Assembly: GCA_050014015.1 (NCBI GenBank)
Contig: JBEKEC010000021.1
Coordinates: 11,237-75,236 of the forward strand
DNA: 64,000 bases
Source of the DNA: PALSA-1353 sp050014015
Lineage (GTDB): Bacteria; Planctomycetota; Phycisphaerae; Tepidisphaerales; Tepidisphaeraceae
Direction: 5' to 3'
Of the stretch, positions 8,585-16,806 are shown piece after piece. Numbering within the stretch: position 1 is the stretch's first letter; every line of letters begins with the position of its first letter. Under the pieces are notes generated by a model that was not told the DNA's origin, did not search any database, and saw nothing but the letters and a program-made list of their open reading frames with translations. A program made the position numbers and the translations under genes.

Positions 8585-11155
8585 TCAATAGCTGCCGACT
8601 CCCTCAGTCGGTATGCGCCAGCGAATCTGAGCGGCCTCCAAGGGAACCGCAACACCGGCATAATGCGGTAGTATTCGAGCGGTATAATCCGCGGCTGGGC
8701 GGTTTGCCGGAACGTTCCCGCCATAGACGTAGCTCCTGGCGGCCCCCACGAGGGGTCGAATGCGCGTCATTTCCTGTCGAATCGCAGGGCCGCCGTCCAT
8801 GCCGTTGGCAAAGAGTTCAACTCGCACCGCATCGCCTTCCACGTCGCCGAGATAAACTTGAACCTCAAATGCGTGGCTCTGGGCATTGGTCACGACCTTC
8901 ACGTCGCCAAAGCGCAACGCGGCCCATTTCTCATTGAGCGTCCGCTTCCAATCGACAATCAGCCTGCCCACCGCCCCTTTTTCCGCGGCGCGGGCGCGAT
9001 AGGCGGCCGCGGCGGGAAGGTAATGCTCCTGCGTATATTGGCGCACGGCGCGATTGGCGGAGAATTGGGGCGTCAACCGGGCCATGCTCCGGCGAATTCG
9101 CGCGACCCAGGCGATGGGAATGCCGTTCTGATCCCGGGCATAAAACTCCGGCACCACCTGCCGTTCCAGCAAATCGTAAAGCGCGCCGGCTTCGGCGGCA
9201 TCCCAGGCTGGATCATCTCCGTGCTCCTGGCCGTCACCCAAGGCCCAGCCCACTTCCGGCGTGTACGCCTCCGCCCACCACCCATCCAATTCCGATAAAT
9301 TGAGCCCGCCGTTGACCAGCACCTTCATCCCGCTGGTCCCGCTGGCCTCCCACGGTCGGCGCGGCGTGTTGATCCAGACGTCCACGCCCTGGACCAGGCG
9401 CTCGGCGAGCAGCATGTCGTAATCGCTCAGGAATACCACGCGCCCCCGAAGCTCCGGACGCCGAACAAAATGGATCCATTCCCGCACCATGGCCTGGCCC
9501 GTGCCGTCGCCGGGATGTGCCTTGCCCGCAACGACGAGCTGCACCGGCCGCTGCGAATCCGACACGAAGCGAATCAGCCGGTCCGAGTCGTGCAGCAGCA
9601 GATTCGGTCTTTTGTACGCCGCGAATCGCCGCGCAAAACCCAGCGTCAGCGCATTGGGATCGAACACGTGTTTTGCGGCATCGATCAACTCCGGCGACGT
9701 GCCTGAAACCGCCAGTTGTGACGGCAACCGTTGCCGCACGTATTCAACCAGAGCGCGGCGCGCCGCGGCGCGGCATTGCCAAAGCTCGTTGTCGGGCACT
9801 CGTCCAATGTCGTGCTCAAGGGTTTCAGTTTCACCCATCCAGCGATCCTGGCCGGCGAATTTGGTCCAGAGATTATCTGCCTCGGCCGAATCCCAACTGG
9901 GCGTGTGGACGCCGTTGGTCACGTATCCAATCGGCACCTCATCCAGAGGCCAGCGCGGAAACAACGATGAAAAAATCTGCCGGCTCACCGCCCCGTGCAG
10001 CCGGCTCACCCCATTGACCGCGCCGCTGCCGCGAAGCGCCAGGTACGCCGTGTTGAAGTATTCCGATGGATCGTTCGGATTCGCCCGGCCCAGGGCGAGC
10101 AGGTCGTGCAGCGAAATGTGCAGCCGCTCCTTGGCGTACCAGCCAAGATGTTGCTCCATCAGCGCGGGACTGAATCGATCGAAACCGGCGGCGACCGGGG
10201 TGTGCGTCGTGAAGAGATTGCCGGCGCGCGTAACCGCCAGAGCCACCTCAAAGGGCTGGCCCGTCTCTTCCATGAACCTTCTCGCCCGCTCCAAGACGGC
10301 GAAAGCGGCATGCCCCTCGTTGAGGTGGCAAACCTCGGGCTGGATGCCCAGAGCGTGAAGAAGCCGCCACCCGCCTAGCCCCAGCACCAATTCCTGCCGA
10401 ATGCGCAGCTCCGCGCCGCCGCCGTACAACTCGCTGGTGATGCCGCGATAAATGGGGAAATTGGCCGCGTCGTTCGTGTCCAGCAGGTAAAGCTTCACCC
10501 GGCCGACCTGCACCTGCCAGGCACGCAGCCAGGTGGAATAGCCCGCCGACTTGATCTCCAGCCGCAACCACTCTCCATTGGGCTGCCTGAGTGGAGTGAT
10601 CGGCAACTGGCCCGGATCGTTGTACGGGAAAAACGCCTGCTGCGATCCATCCTTGTCGATCGCCTGCCGAAAATATCCCTGCTGATAGAGCAGCCCGATG
10701 CCGACGACCGGTACGCCCAGATTGCTGGCCGCCTTGAGCTGGTCGCCGGCGACGTTTCCAAGTCCCCCTGAATAGATTGGCAGCGCTTCGCTCAGCATGT
10801 ATTCCATGCTGAAATAGGCCACGCAACTCAGGGGCGAGCGCGCATGTTTGCGTCCAAACCAAGCCGTGCTTTGGAGCGCCTGCCGTTTGGCTTTCACAAG
10901 CTCGTTGACATTGGCCCGGAAGGCGGCGTCGCCCAGGGCGCGCACAAGCTGCTCGCGCGCCACGGTTTGCAGCACCACCCATGGATTGTGCGTCAACTCC
11001 CACAGCACCGGATCAAGCTGACGCCACAACGTATCGGCGCCATGATTCCAGCAAGAGTGCATGTCCAAAGCCAACTCGGCCAGTGAATCGAATCCATCCA
11101 CGTCGGCAGCTTGAGAGGCATGGATCGAGGTCGCCGGGGGGTCTTGCTTGCTCAT
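8585..11155 (-). CDS. glgP: Alpha-glucan (glycogen/maltodextrin) phosphorylase
   Basis: 856 aa, the size of the bacterial alpha-glucan phosphorylase subgroup. It releases glucose-1-phosphate from glycogen or maltodextrin ends using phosphate and pyridoxal phosphate. The N-terminus LAELALDMHSCWNHG resembles the short DUF3417-type leader of this subgroup. The cofactor-binding stretch GTSGMKVLVNGGLNLSELDG contains the PLP Lys and lies near residue 600. FTTHTPVAAGFDRF and CHLNEGHAAF are further family motifs. A C-terminal extension of about 130 residues with a beta-rich VYLGDVEGD segment follows the catalytic part. It is cytoplasmic and stands alone between the GH28 gene and a 170-nt gap, so no operon partner is seen. 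Confidence 0.92.
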   Translation of the reverse strand: MSKQDPPATSIHASQAADVDGFDSLAELALDMHSCWNHGADTLWRQLDPVLWELTHNPWVVLQTVAREQLVRALGDAAFRANVNELVKAKRQALQSTAWFGRKHARSPLSCVAYFSMEYMLSEALPIYSGGLGNVAGDQLKAASNLGVPVVGIGLLYQQGYFRQAIDKDGSQQAFFPYNDPGQLPITPLRQPNGEWLRLEIKSAGYSTWLRAWQVQVGRVKLYLLDTNDAANFPIYRGITSELYGGGAELRIRQELVLGLGGWRLLHALGIQPEVCHLNEGHAAFAVLERARRFMEETGQPFEVALAVTRAGNLFTTHTPVAAGFDRFSPALMEQHLGWYAKERLHISLHDLLALGRANPNDPSEYFNTAYLALRGSGAVNGVSRLHGAVSRQIFSSLFPRWPLDEVPIGYVTNGVHTPSWDSAEADNLWTKFAGQDRWMGETETLEHDIGRVPDNELWQCRAAARRALVEYVRQRLPSQLAVSGTSPELIDAAKHVFDPNALTLGFARRFAAYKRPNLLLHDSDRLIRFVSDSQRPVQLVVAGKAHPGDGTGQAMVREWIHFVRRPELRGRVVFLSDYDMLLAERLVQGVDVWINTPRRPWEASGTSGMKVLVNGGLNLSELDGWWAEAYTPEVGWALGDGQEHGDDPAWDAAEAGALYDLLERQVVPEFYARDQNGIPIAWVARIRRSMARLTPQFSANRAVRQYTQEHYLPAAAAYRARAAEKGAVGRLIVDWKRTLNEKWAALRFGDVKVVTNAQSHAFEVQVYLGDVEGDAVRVELFANGMDGGPAIRQEMTRIRPLVGAARSYVYGGNVPANRPAADYTARILPHYAGVAVPLEAAQIRWRIPTEGVGSY

Positions 11156-11326
11156 AAGATTGGTGAACTAGAAATCGTATTCTCGACCTTGCAGCCCGCA
11201 CCGACTTCGCCGTTGACACTCGCGTTAGCTGTCGGCATCCCGCATCTCCTTCATGGGCTGGCGACATCATCCCAAGGAATCGTTGCAGCGGCAAGCTTCT
11301 CCACGCGTGGCGGGACCTACGGTTGC

Positions 11327-12325
11327 TCAACTACCGGTCATTTTCTCCAGCTTTTCGGGATACCGCGCACCATGCACGGTGATCTTTGAAGCCGCGCCGT
11401 CAATCTCGCCCAGATCGTCGGGCGTGAGTTCGATTGCGATGGCTCCGATGTTCTCCTCCAGGCGATGCAGCTTCGTGGTGCCTGGGATCGGAACGATCCA
11501 CGGCTTCTGGGCCAGCAGCCAGGCGAGTGCGATCTGAGCGGGCGTCGCCTTCTTGCGCTGGCCGATCTTGCCGAGCAGATCGGTCAGGGCCTGATTCGCC
11601 TTAAGAGCGTCCGGCGTGAAACGAGGAAGAGTGCTGCGGAAGTCGGTACTGTCAAAGGTCGCGTTCTCGTTGATCTTGCCAGTCAGGAAACCCTTGCCCA
11701 GCGGGCTGTACGGGACAAAGCCGATGCCGAGTTCCTCAAGGGTCGGGATCACTTCCTTCTCGGGAGTTCTCGTCCACAGCGAGTATTCGCTCTGGAGAGC
11801 GGTGATCGGCTGGACTGCGTGTGCGCGGCGGATCGTTTGCACGCCCGCTTCGGACAGGCCGAAGTGCTTGACCTTGCCCTGCCGGATCAGTTCCTTCACC
11901 GCACCGGCGACGTCTTCGATCGCCACGCTCGGGTCAACGCGGTGCTGATAGAGCAGGTCGATTGTCTCGACCCTGAGCCGCCTGAGCGACCCTTCGACGG
12001 CCTGCTTGATGTGCTCGGGCCGACTGTTCAGGCCCGCCGCACCGGGCCGCTTATCGCTGCCACTGACGTCGAACCCGAACTTGGTGGCGATCACCAGTTG
12101 TTTGCGGAAGGGAGCGAGGGCTTCGCCCAGAAGCTCCTCATTCAAGAACGGGCCGTAGACCTCCGCGGTGTCGAAGAACGTGATGCCGCGTTCGACCGCT
12201 GCACGGAGAAGAGTAGTCATCTCCCGCTTGTCCTTGGGCGGGCCGTAGGAAAAGCTCATCCCCATGCAGCCCAGGCCGAGGGCCGACACTTCCAAATTGC
12301 TCTTTCCAAGTTTGCGATTTTGCAT
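11327..12325 (-). CDS. Aldo/keto reductase
   Basis: 332 aa from the second ATG (12325), chosen because GGAG lies six nt before it; an ATG four codons earlier has no ribosome site. It begins MQNRKLGKSNLEVSALGLG, typical of the YakC/AKR13-like branch. The catalytic tetrad can be seen: Asp and Tyr in FFDTAEVYG, Lys in ATKFGF and His in LYQHRVD. Such enzymes reduce aldehydes and ketones with NADPH. It is the last gene of a cupin / alcohol dehydrogenase / reductase operon that diverges from an AraC regulator. That layout recalls E. coli yqhC-yqhD-dkgA, which deals with toxic aldehydes, so aldehyde detoxification is the likely job. Substrate is not determined. Confidence 0.93.
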   Translation of the reverse strand: MQNRKLGKSNLEVSALGLGCMGMSFSYGPPKDKREMTTLLRAAVERGITFFDTAEVYGPFLNEELLGEALAPFRKQLVIATKFGFDVSGSDKRPGAAGLNSRPEHIKQAVEGSLRRLRVETIDLLYQHRVDPSVAIEDVAGAVKELIRQGKVKHFGLSEAGVQTIRRAHAVQPITALQSEYSLWTRTPEKEVIPTLEELGIGFVPYSPLGKGFLTGKINENATFDSTDFRSTLPRFTPDALKANQALTDLLGKIGQRKKATPAQIALAWLLAQKPWIVPIPGTTKLHRLEENIGAIAIELTPDDLGEIDGAASKITVHGARYPEKLEKMTGS

Positions 12326-12352
12326 TTTGTTCTCCATTGAGTGTCACACTAA

Positions 12353-13414
12353 TTATTCAGACTTGAGCGACGCCATGTCGATGGAGAAGCGATACTTCAC
12401 ATCGGACTTAAGCATTCGCTCGTAGGCTTCGTTGACCTTCTGGATCGGAATGACTTCGACATCGGCGGTGATGTTGTGGTTGCCACAAAAATCGAGCATC
12501 TCCTGGGTTTCAGCGATGCCGCCGATGGGAGAGCCAGAGAAGCTGCGGCGGCCAAAGATCAATCCGAACACCGAGACGGGCAGCGGCTTGTCAGGCGCGC
12601 CGACCATCGTCAGATTGCCGTCGCGGGCGAGCAGGTTGATGTAGGCGTTGATGTCGTGCGGGGCGGCAACGCAGTCGAGCATGAAGTCGAAGCTACCCGC
12701 GTGTTTCTTCATCTCATCGGCGTTTTTCGAGATGACTACCTCGTCTGCGCCAAGGCGAAGCGCGTCCTCCTTTTTGCTCGGCGACGTGGTGAACACGATG
12801 GTGTGCGCCCCGAATGCATGAGCGAACTTCACTCCCATATGTCCCAGCCCGCCGAGGCCGACGACGCCCACCTTCTTGCCCTTGGTGACGCCCCAGTGGC
12901 GCATCGGCGAATACGTTGTAATTCCGGCACACAGCAGCGGTGCGGCCCCGGCGAGGTCGAGTTTTGACGGAATACGCAGGATGAAACGCTCGTCCACCAC
13001 GATGCTGGTGGAGTACCCGCCGTAGGTGACTGGGGCGGTGCCGTGCTTGTCGGGAGAGTTGTAGGTCATCGTCTGGTTTGGGCAGAACTGCTCCAACCCG
13101 GCCTTGCAGTTCGGGCAGCTGTGGTCGGCGCCGACCAGGCAGCCGACGCCCACGACGTCGCCGACCTTGTACTTGGTCACGCCTGAGCCGATTTTGAGCA
13201 CGCGACCGACGATCTCGTGGCCGGGCACACAGGGGTAGACGGTGGGCATCACGTCGTGCCACTGGTCACGGGCCGTGTGCAGGTCCGAGTGACATACGCC
13301 GCAGAAGAGAATTTCAATCTGTGCGTCGCGGCCAGTCGGATCGCGGCGCGGGATCGACGTGGATGCCAGCCGTGAGGTCGCGCTGGCGGTGGAATAGGCT
13401 TTCGTTTTGTACAT
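12353..13414 (-). CDS. Zinc-dependent alcohol dehydrogenase, CAD/YahK-like
   Basis: 353 aa medium-chain dehydrogenase. The catalytic zinc site is CGVCHSDLH and VPGHEIVGRV, and the Rossmann motif is VGLGGLGHMG near residue 185. The NADPH-type phosphate region (TTSPSKKEDALRLGADEV) fits the cinnamyl-alcohol-dehydrogenase/YahK branch, which reduces aldehydes. The structural zinc loop shows Cys-x2-Cys-x7-Cys, with an Asp where the first of the usual four Cys would stand. This may be a subgroup feature and may weaken that site. An AGGAG nine nt upstream supports the start. It lies between the cupin and aldo/keto reductase genes with gaps of 12 and 27 nt, so all three are probably cotranscribed under the divergent AraC regulator. 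Confidence 0.93.
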   Translation of the reverse strand: MYKTKAYSTASATSRLASTSIPRRDPTGRDAQIEILFCGVCHSDLHTARDQWHDVMPTVYPCVPGHEIVGRVLKIGSGVTKYKVGDVVGVGCLVGADHSCPNCKAGLEQFCPNQTMTYNSPDKHGTAPVTYGGYSTSIVVDERFILRIPSKLDLAGAAPLLCAGITTYSPMRHWGVTKGKKVGVVGLGGLGHMGVKFAHAFGAHTIVFTTSPSKKEDALRLGADEVVISKNADEMKKHAGSFDFMLDCVAAPHDINAYINLLARDGNLTMVGAPDKPLPVSVFGLIFGRRSFSGSPIGGIAETQEMLDFCGNHNITADVEVIPIQKVNEAYERMLKSDVKYRFSIDMASLKSE

Positions 13415-13426
13415 AATTTGATGCTC

Positions 13427-13837
13427 CTATTGGTTTGCTTTTTTCCCCTGGTACTGCTCGTCGCTGACCTTTTCCATCCAGTCGGCGCTCTTGCCGTCTA
13501 GCTTTTCCACAATGGCGATATGAGTCATCGCGGTGGTTGCGCTTGCGCCGTGCCAATGCTTTTCACCCGGCGGAAACCAGATCACGTCACCTGGCCGGAT
13601 TTCCTCGACCAACCCGCCCCGGCGTTGCACCCAGCCGCAACCGGCCGTCACGATCAAGGTCTGACCGAGCGGGTGCGTATGCCACGCGGTCCGGGCACCA
13701 GGTTCAAAAGTCACACTGGCACCGAAGACACGCGCCGGCTCTGATGCATCGAACAGCGGATCGATCCGAACTGTGCCAGTAAAGTAATTGTCCGGTCCCT
13801 TGCCGGAAGGCTGAGAACCGCTTCGTTTGATTTCCAT
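13427..13837 (-). CDS. Small cupin-domain protein
   Basis: 136 aa from the ATG at 13837, which has an excellent AAGGAGA seven nt upstream; a longer frame to 13885 is not needed. The single cupin barrel shows the metal-binding motifs: ARTAWHTHPLGQTLIV (His-x-His) and PGDVIWFPPGEKHWHG (downstream His). These proteins bind a divalent metal. Some are isomerases, dioxygenases or sensors, and the role here is unknown. It is the first gene of the operon with the alcohol dehydrogenase and aldo/keto reductase, 197 nt from the divergent regulator. The same cupin-dehydrogenase-reductase grouping is common next to YqhC-like regulators, which suggests a part in handling reactive carbonyls. Confidence 0.9.
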   Translation of the reverse strand: MEIKRSGSQPSGKGPDNYFTGTVRIDPLFDASEPARVFGASVTFEPGARTAWHTHPLGQTLIVTAGCGWVQRRGGLVEEIRPGDVIWFPPGEKHWHGASATTAMTHIAIVEKLDGKSADWMEKVSDEQYQGKKANQ

Positions 13838-13844
13838 TTGCTTT

Positions 13845-13849
13845 CTCCT
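13845..13849 (-). promoter_or_regulatory. Ribosome-binding site of the cupin gene
   Basis: AGGAG inside AAAGGAGA on the minus strand, seven nt before the ATG at 13837. It fixes the start of the cupin gene and excludes the 16-codon longer frame. Confidence 0.75.
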
Positions 13850-14034
13850 TTGAATTGATGCGTCGGCCCTTGAACCACAGCCCAAGCCGCCCGCGAGATT
13901 CGTATCGCATCTCGCGCTTTTCTGGAAGTTTAGGCAGGTGGTTGGCGGGGGCGGTATGACGATCCTCGAAAATGCTTGTATAATCCTCCAAAGAATGCCT
14001 CAATGCGGTGCGGTGACCGGCGGAGGTGGTTACG

Positions 14035-14982
14035 ATGCCCAGCATGATGAACGTGACGAGTCAACAGCATACCCGCCGCATGCAGGCCGACCAAGAGGAA
14101 CTCGCCGAGCGGATCGCGCGCACACTGCCGCATGACGGCACAGTGGAGCGGCAGCCGGGTCTGCACTTCCGCCGCCATTCGACGCCGACCCAGCGCGTTT
14201 ACGCCTCGTCTCAGCCCTCGTTCTGCGTGATCGCGCAAGGCAGCAAGGACATCCTGCTTGGCGAGGACAGATTCCGATACGATACCGCGCACTACCTGAT
14301 CAGCACGATCGAGTTGCCGCTGATCGGCGAAGTTGTGGAAGCGTCGCCGGAGCGGCCGTACCTGAGTTTCCGGCTGGTGCTCGATCCCTCGATCGTCACG
14401 TCGGTGATGGTGGAGTCGGGCCAGGTACAGCCGCACGGCGACGGCAGCGTGAAAGCGGTCGATGTCAGCCCGCTCGACGCGAACCTGCTCGATGCGACGC
14501 TGCGGCTCGTTCGACTGATCGACACACCCACCGAGTATCGCGCCCTTTCGCCTCTTGTTGTCCGCGAGATCGTCTACCGCCTCCTGACGGGCGCGCAGGG
14601 CAGCCGCATGCTTCACCTCGCAACGTTCGGCGGTCAAGCGCACCGGATGGTTCGCGCCGTCGGAAAGCTACGCGAGAATTTCGACAAGCCGCTGCGGATC
14701 GATGGCCTGGCGAGGGAACTCGGCATGAGCGTCTCGGGGTTCCATGCTCACTTCAAGGCCGTGACGGCGATGAGTCCCTTGCAATTCCAAAAGCAGCTGC
14801 GCCTTCAGGAGGCCCGGCGGTTGATGCTTAATGAGAACCTCGACGCCGCGGAGGCGGGCTACCGGGTGGGCTACGACGACGCCTCGCACTTCAATCGAGA
14901 GTACAAGCGGCAGTTTGGCGAGCCGCCAATGCGCGATGTCGAGCATCTGCGAGAATTGGCCGGCGCCAGCGCCGCTCAATAA
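14035..14982 (+). CDS. AraC-family regulator, YqhC-like
   Basis: 315 aa. The ATG at 14035 has GGAGG at 14022-14026, eight nt upstream; a GTG at 14026 overlaps that site and is unlikely. Residues ~30-190 match the AraC N-terminal arm found in YqhC-type regulators (CVIAQGSKDILLGEDRFRYD, then LISTIELPLIGEV). The C-terminus is the double helix-turn-helix (LRIDGLARELGMSVSGFHAHFK, then VGYDDASHFNREYKRQFG). It diverges from the cupin/dehydrogenase/reductase operon and probably activates it in response to aldehydes, by analogy with E. coli YqhC. The inducer is inferred. Just after its end come a tRNA fragment and a stretch of gene debris, which hints that regulator and operon arrived together. Confidence 0.9.
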   Translation: MPSMMNVTSQQHTRRMQADQEELAERIARTLPHDGTVERQPGLHFRRHSTPTQRVYASSQPSFCVIAQGSKDILLGEDRFRYDTAHYLISTIELPLIGEVVEASPERPYLSFRLVLDPSIVTSVMVESGQVQPHGDGSVKAVDVSPLDANLLDATLRLVRLIDTPTEYRALSPLVVREIVYRLLTGAQGSRMLHLATFGGQAHRMVRAVGKLRENFDKPLRIDGLARELGMSVSGFHAHFKAVTAMSPLQFQKQLRLQEARRLMLNENLDAAEAGYRVGYDDASHFNREYKRQFGEPPMRDVEHLRELAGASAAQ

Positions 14983-15047
14983 CGGTCAGACAGCACGCCC
15001 GACTCCGTTACTTCTAGCCCATCTGGGCAATTCGGGAGGGATAGAAA

Positions 15048-15089
15048 TCGGCGCGGCAAGATTTGAACTTGCGATCTCCGGGTCCCGAA
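15048..15089 (-). pseudogene. 3' fragment of a tRNA-Pro(CGG) gene, possible attachment-site remnant
   Basis: Read on the minus strand, this 42-nt stretch gives an anticodon loop with CGG, the 3' strand of the anticodon stem, a 5-nt variable loop, a perfect T-arm (GCAAG/CTTGC around TTCAAAT), a 7-nt 3' acceptor strand and discriminator A. The 5' half of a tRNA is absent: the sequence before the loop neither pairs with the anticodon stem nor supplies the matching 5' acceptor. Integrases that use tRNA genes leave exactly such 3' copies. Nothing else in the window is a whole tRNA-Pro. Confidence 0.7.
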
Positions 15090-15191
15090 GGCCGACTGAA
15101 AGTGCGCGAGGACTGCAACAGGGAATTGCACGCACTGTACTGGGCGCGCTTTGACGCGAAGCCTCATTCGAATTCTGTGTCGCACCGAAGT

Positions 15192-15231
15192 AGAAATGTC
15201 ACCCCATAGCCGAAATAGAGGTGTCACCCAT
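15192..15231. repeat. Short direct repeat with TGTCACCC core in gene-free stretch
   Basis: Two copies of an AGA(A/G)(A/G)TGTCACCC-like unit lie 25 nt apart (cores 15197-15204 and 15222-15229). The stretch 15090-15368 around them has no credible gene. Repeated TGTCACC motifs are seen at ends of some insertion sequences, so this may be a worn-out element end, but no transposase remains. Confidence 0.35.
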
Positions 15232-15368
15232 GGCCCTCGGTTAAACGGGGGAGATGGAAGATTTTCGAATGTCATTAAGGGAGATGCCGCCAGCCCCGGC
15301 GTCTTGCGGCAATTCCATGTCACGGTGCCAGGATGACCGGCTCGTGCCCGCCGGGCGCCCTGGCGCTA

Positions 15369-15527
15369 TTACTGCGGCGCGACCAGATTGTCGCCGATGA
15401 AGACGCGGTAATCCTTGATGCGGCCGGTGACGCTGTCGGGGCCTTGGCGAGGCGCGTAGCGAAAGCCGGAAATGGCCGTGGATGCGCCGAGGTCGATGAT
15501 GATCCGATGCGGATATGCCGCGATCGC
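15369..15527 (-). pseudogene. Remnant C-terminus of an F5/8 type C (discoidin) domain protein
   Basis: A 52-codon frame open from a TGA at 15528-15530 to a TAA at 15369-15371 reads as the end of a discoidin-like carbohydrate-binding domain: AYPHRIIIDLG, ISGFRYAPRQ, then GRIKDYRVFIGDN. These are the conserved last strands of the domain. No start codon or N-terminal part exists, and a stop precedes it, so this is debris of a larger exported protein, probably a glycoside hydrolase. Its 3' end faces the tRNA fragment and the TGTCACCC repeats, marking a zone of rearrangement. Confidence 0.7.
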
Positions 15528-15556
15528 TCAGACTCCTTCAGGGGCGCGCGGGCGGT

Positions 15557-16759
15557 TTAGGGCTTGGTTGGATTGGCCAGTCCGATCGGATGTGAATAGC
15601 GGGTTCCGCGCCAATCCACTCGTCGGGTGAGGCACATCCAGACGGCGCGGCAAAGCATCACCATGACAAACCATCCGGAAATGAAAAACACCGCGGCGTA
15701 GATCGGGCGATTTCCCGTCCAACGATAAATGATACCGAGCCAGACGGTCGTTATCGTCCAATGAATGGTTGCCGCCGCAAGCCAGGCGATGCCCATGATC
15801 CATTCGTTGGAGTCGATGAGGCGGTAGATTCCCCAGGCGGCGGCGGCGTAGGCGGAATAGCATCCGAGCAGAATGACCGCCATGACACACAGGCTTCGCC
15901 AGGGCGATCCGCAACTGGAACCGAAGAATATTCGGCTCCATCCGCGCATGATCGTCGCCAGGGAGTCATACATCCGGACCGATCCCAATTCGATTCCCCA
16001 CGCCATGCGGGGCCGAAGTCCGGTTTGCTTCATGATCCGCGCCAAGGTCATGTCTTCGTTGTATTGGTTCTTGACGGCTTCGTGGCCGCCGATCTGGTCG
16101 TACGCATCCCGGCGGATGAGCATGAATTGGCCGTTGCCGAAAAAATGGCTGTTGGATTGGGAGTTGCTCAGGCCCATCAGGTACGCCGACCCGAACGCCG
16201 CCGAGGCGATGGGAACCAGGACCGATTCCCATATCCCGCGAGTTTCCTGCTTGAGGATCAGGCTGAGCATGTCGTATCGCCTGCCGACGGCGACGGTCAA
16301 GGTTGCCCGAAGAGCCTGGGGTTGCAGGATGACGTCGGAGTCGATGAACAGGAGCCATTGCCCCCGGGCATCCATGGCGGCGTGGTGGAGGGCGTGGTTT
16401 TTCCCGGTCCAGCCGGTAGGCAACTCGGTGATGTGAAGCGCCTTGAGCCGGGGATCGGCGTTGGCCATTTCGTCCATGATTCTGCCGGTTTGATCGCCGC
16501 TGCGATCGTCAATCGCCAGCACGTCGAACTCGGGATAATCCTGAGCGAGGACCGAGGCCAGGCATTCGGCGATGCGCTGTCCCTCGTCCTTGGCCGGAAT
16601 GAGAATGGTGACGTGCGGAAAGGGTTCGGCCAGCGGCACGGTCCGTTTTTTCAGAAGATTCATTCGCCGCCGGCTGGCGGCCATTCCGATCGAAAACAGA
16701 ATCCACAGGACCGGGCCGGCGAACAGATAGAGGATGAACAGGCCGATTTCGAACCGCAT
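15557..16759 (-). CDS. Membrane-associated family 2 glycosyltransferase
   Basis: 400 aa. An N-terminal hydrophobic helix (residues ~5-27) is followed by a GT-A fold: VTILIPAKDEGQRIAECL, LAIDDRSGDQTGRI, the metal-binding DSD in LLFIDSDVI, and the acceptor-side NEDMTLARIMK. Three or four transmembrane helices make up the last ~120 residues. The arrangement resembles HpnB- or CrtQ-like GT2 enzymes that glycosylate lipids. The true acceptor cannot be told. It lies 47 nt after the NfeD-like gene on the same strand and could share its transcript. The region just past its end holds only the discoidin remnant. Confidence 0.85.
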   Translation of the reverse strand: MRFEIGLFILYLFAGPVLWILFSIGMAASRRRMNLLKKRTVPLAEPFPHVTILIPAKDEGQRIAECLASVLAQDYPEFDVLAIDDRSGDQTGRIMDEMANADPRLKALHITELPTGWTGKNHALHHAAMDARGQWLLFIDSDVILQPQALRATLTVAVGRRYDMLSLILKQETRGIWESVLVPIASAAFGSAYLMGLSNSQSNSHFFGNGQFMLIRRDAYDQIGGHEAVKNQYNEDMTLARIMKQTGLRPRMAWGIELGSVRMYDSLATIMRGWSRIFFGSSCGSPWRSLCVMAVILLGCYSAYAAAAWGIYRLIDSNEWIMGIAWLAAATIHWTITTVWLGIIYRWTGNRPIYAAVFFISGWFVMVMLCRAVWMCLTRRVDWRGTRYSHPIGLANPTKP

Positions 16760-16806
16760 CAGATGGCATTCGCTATATCAAGGCCGCAAGACCCGCGGCG
16801 GCGCGA

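Noticed and set aside
14976..15323. 115-codon minus-strand frame after the AraC gene
   Set aside because: It runs through the tRNA-Pro fragment and the TGTCACCC repeats, and its Arg-rich sequence has no family likeness.
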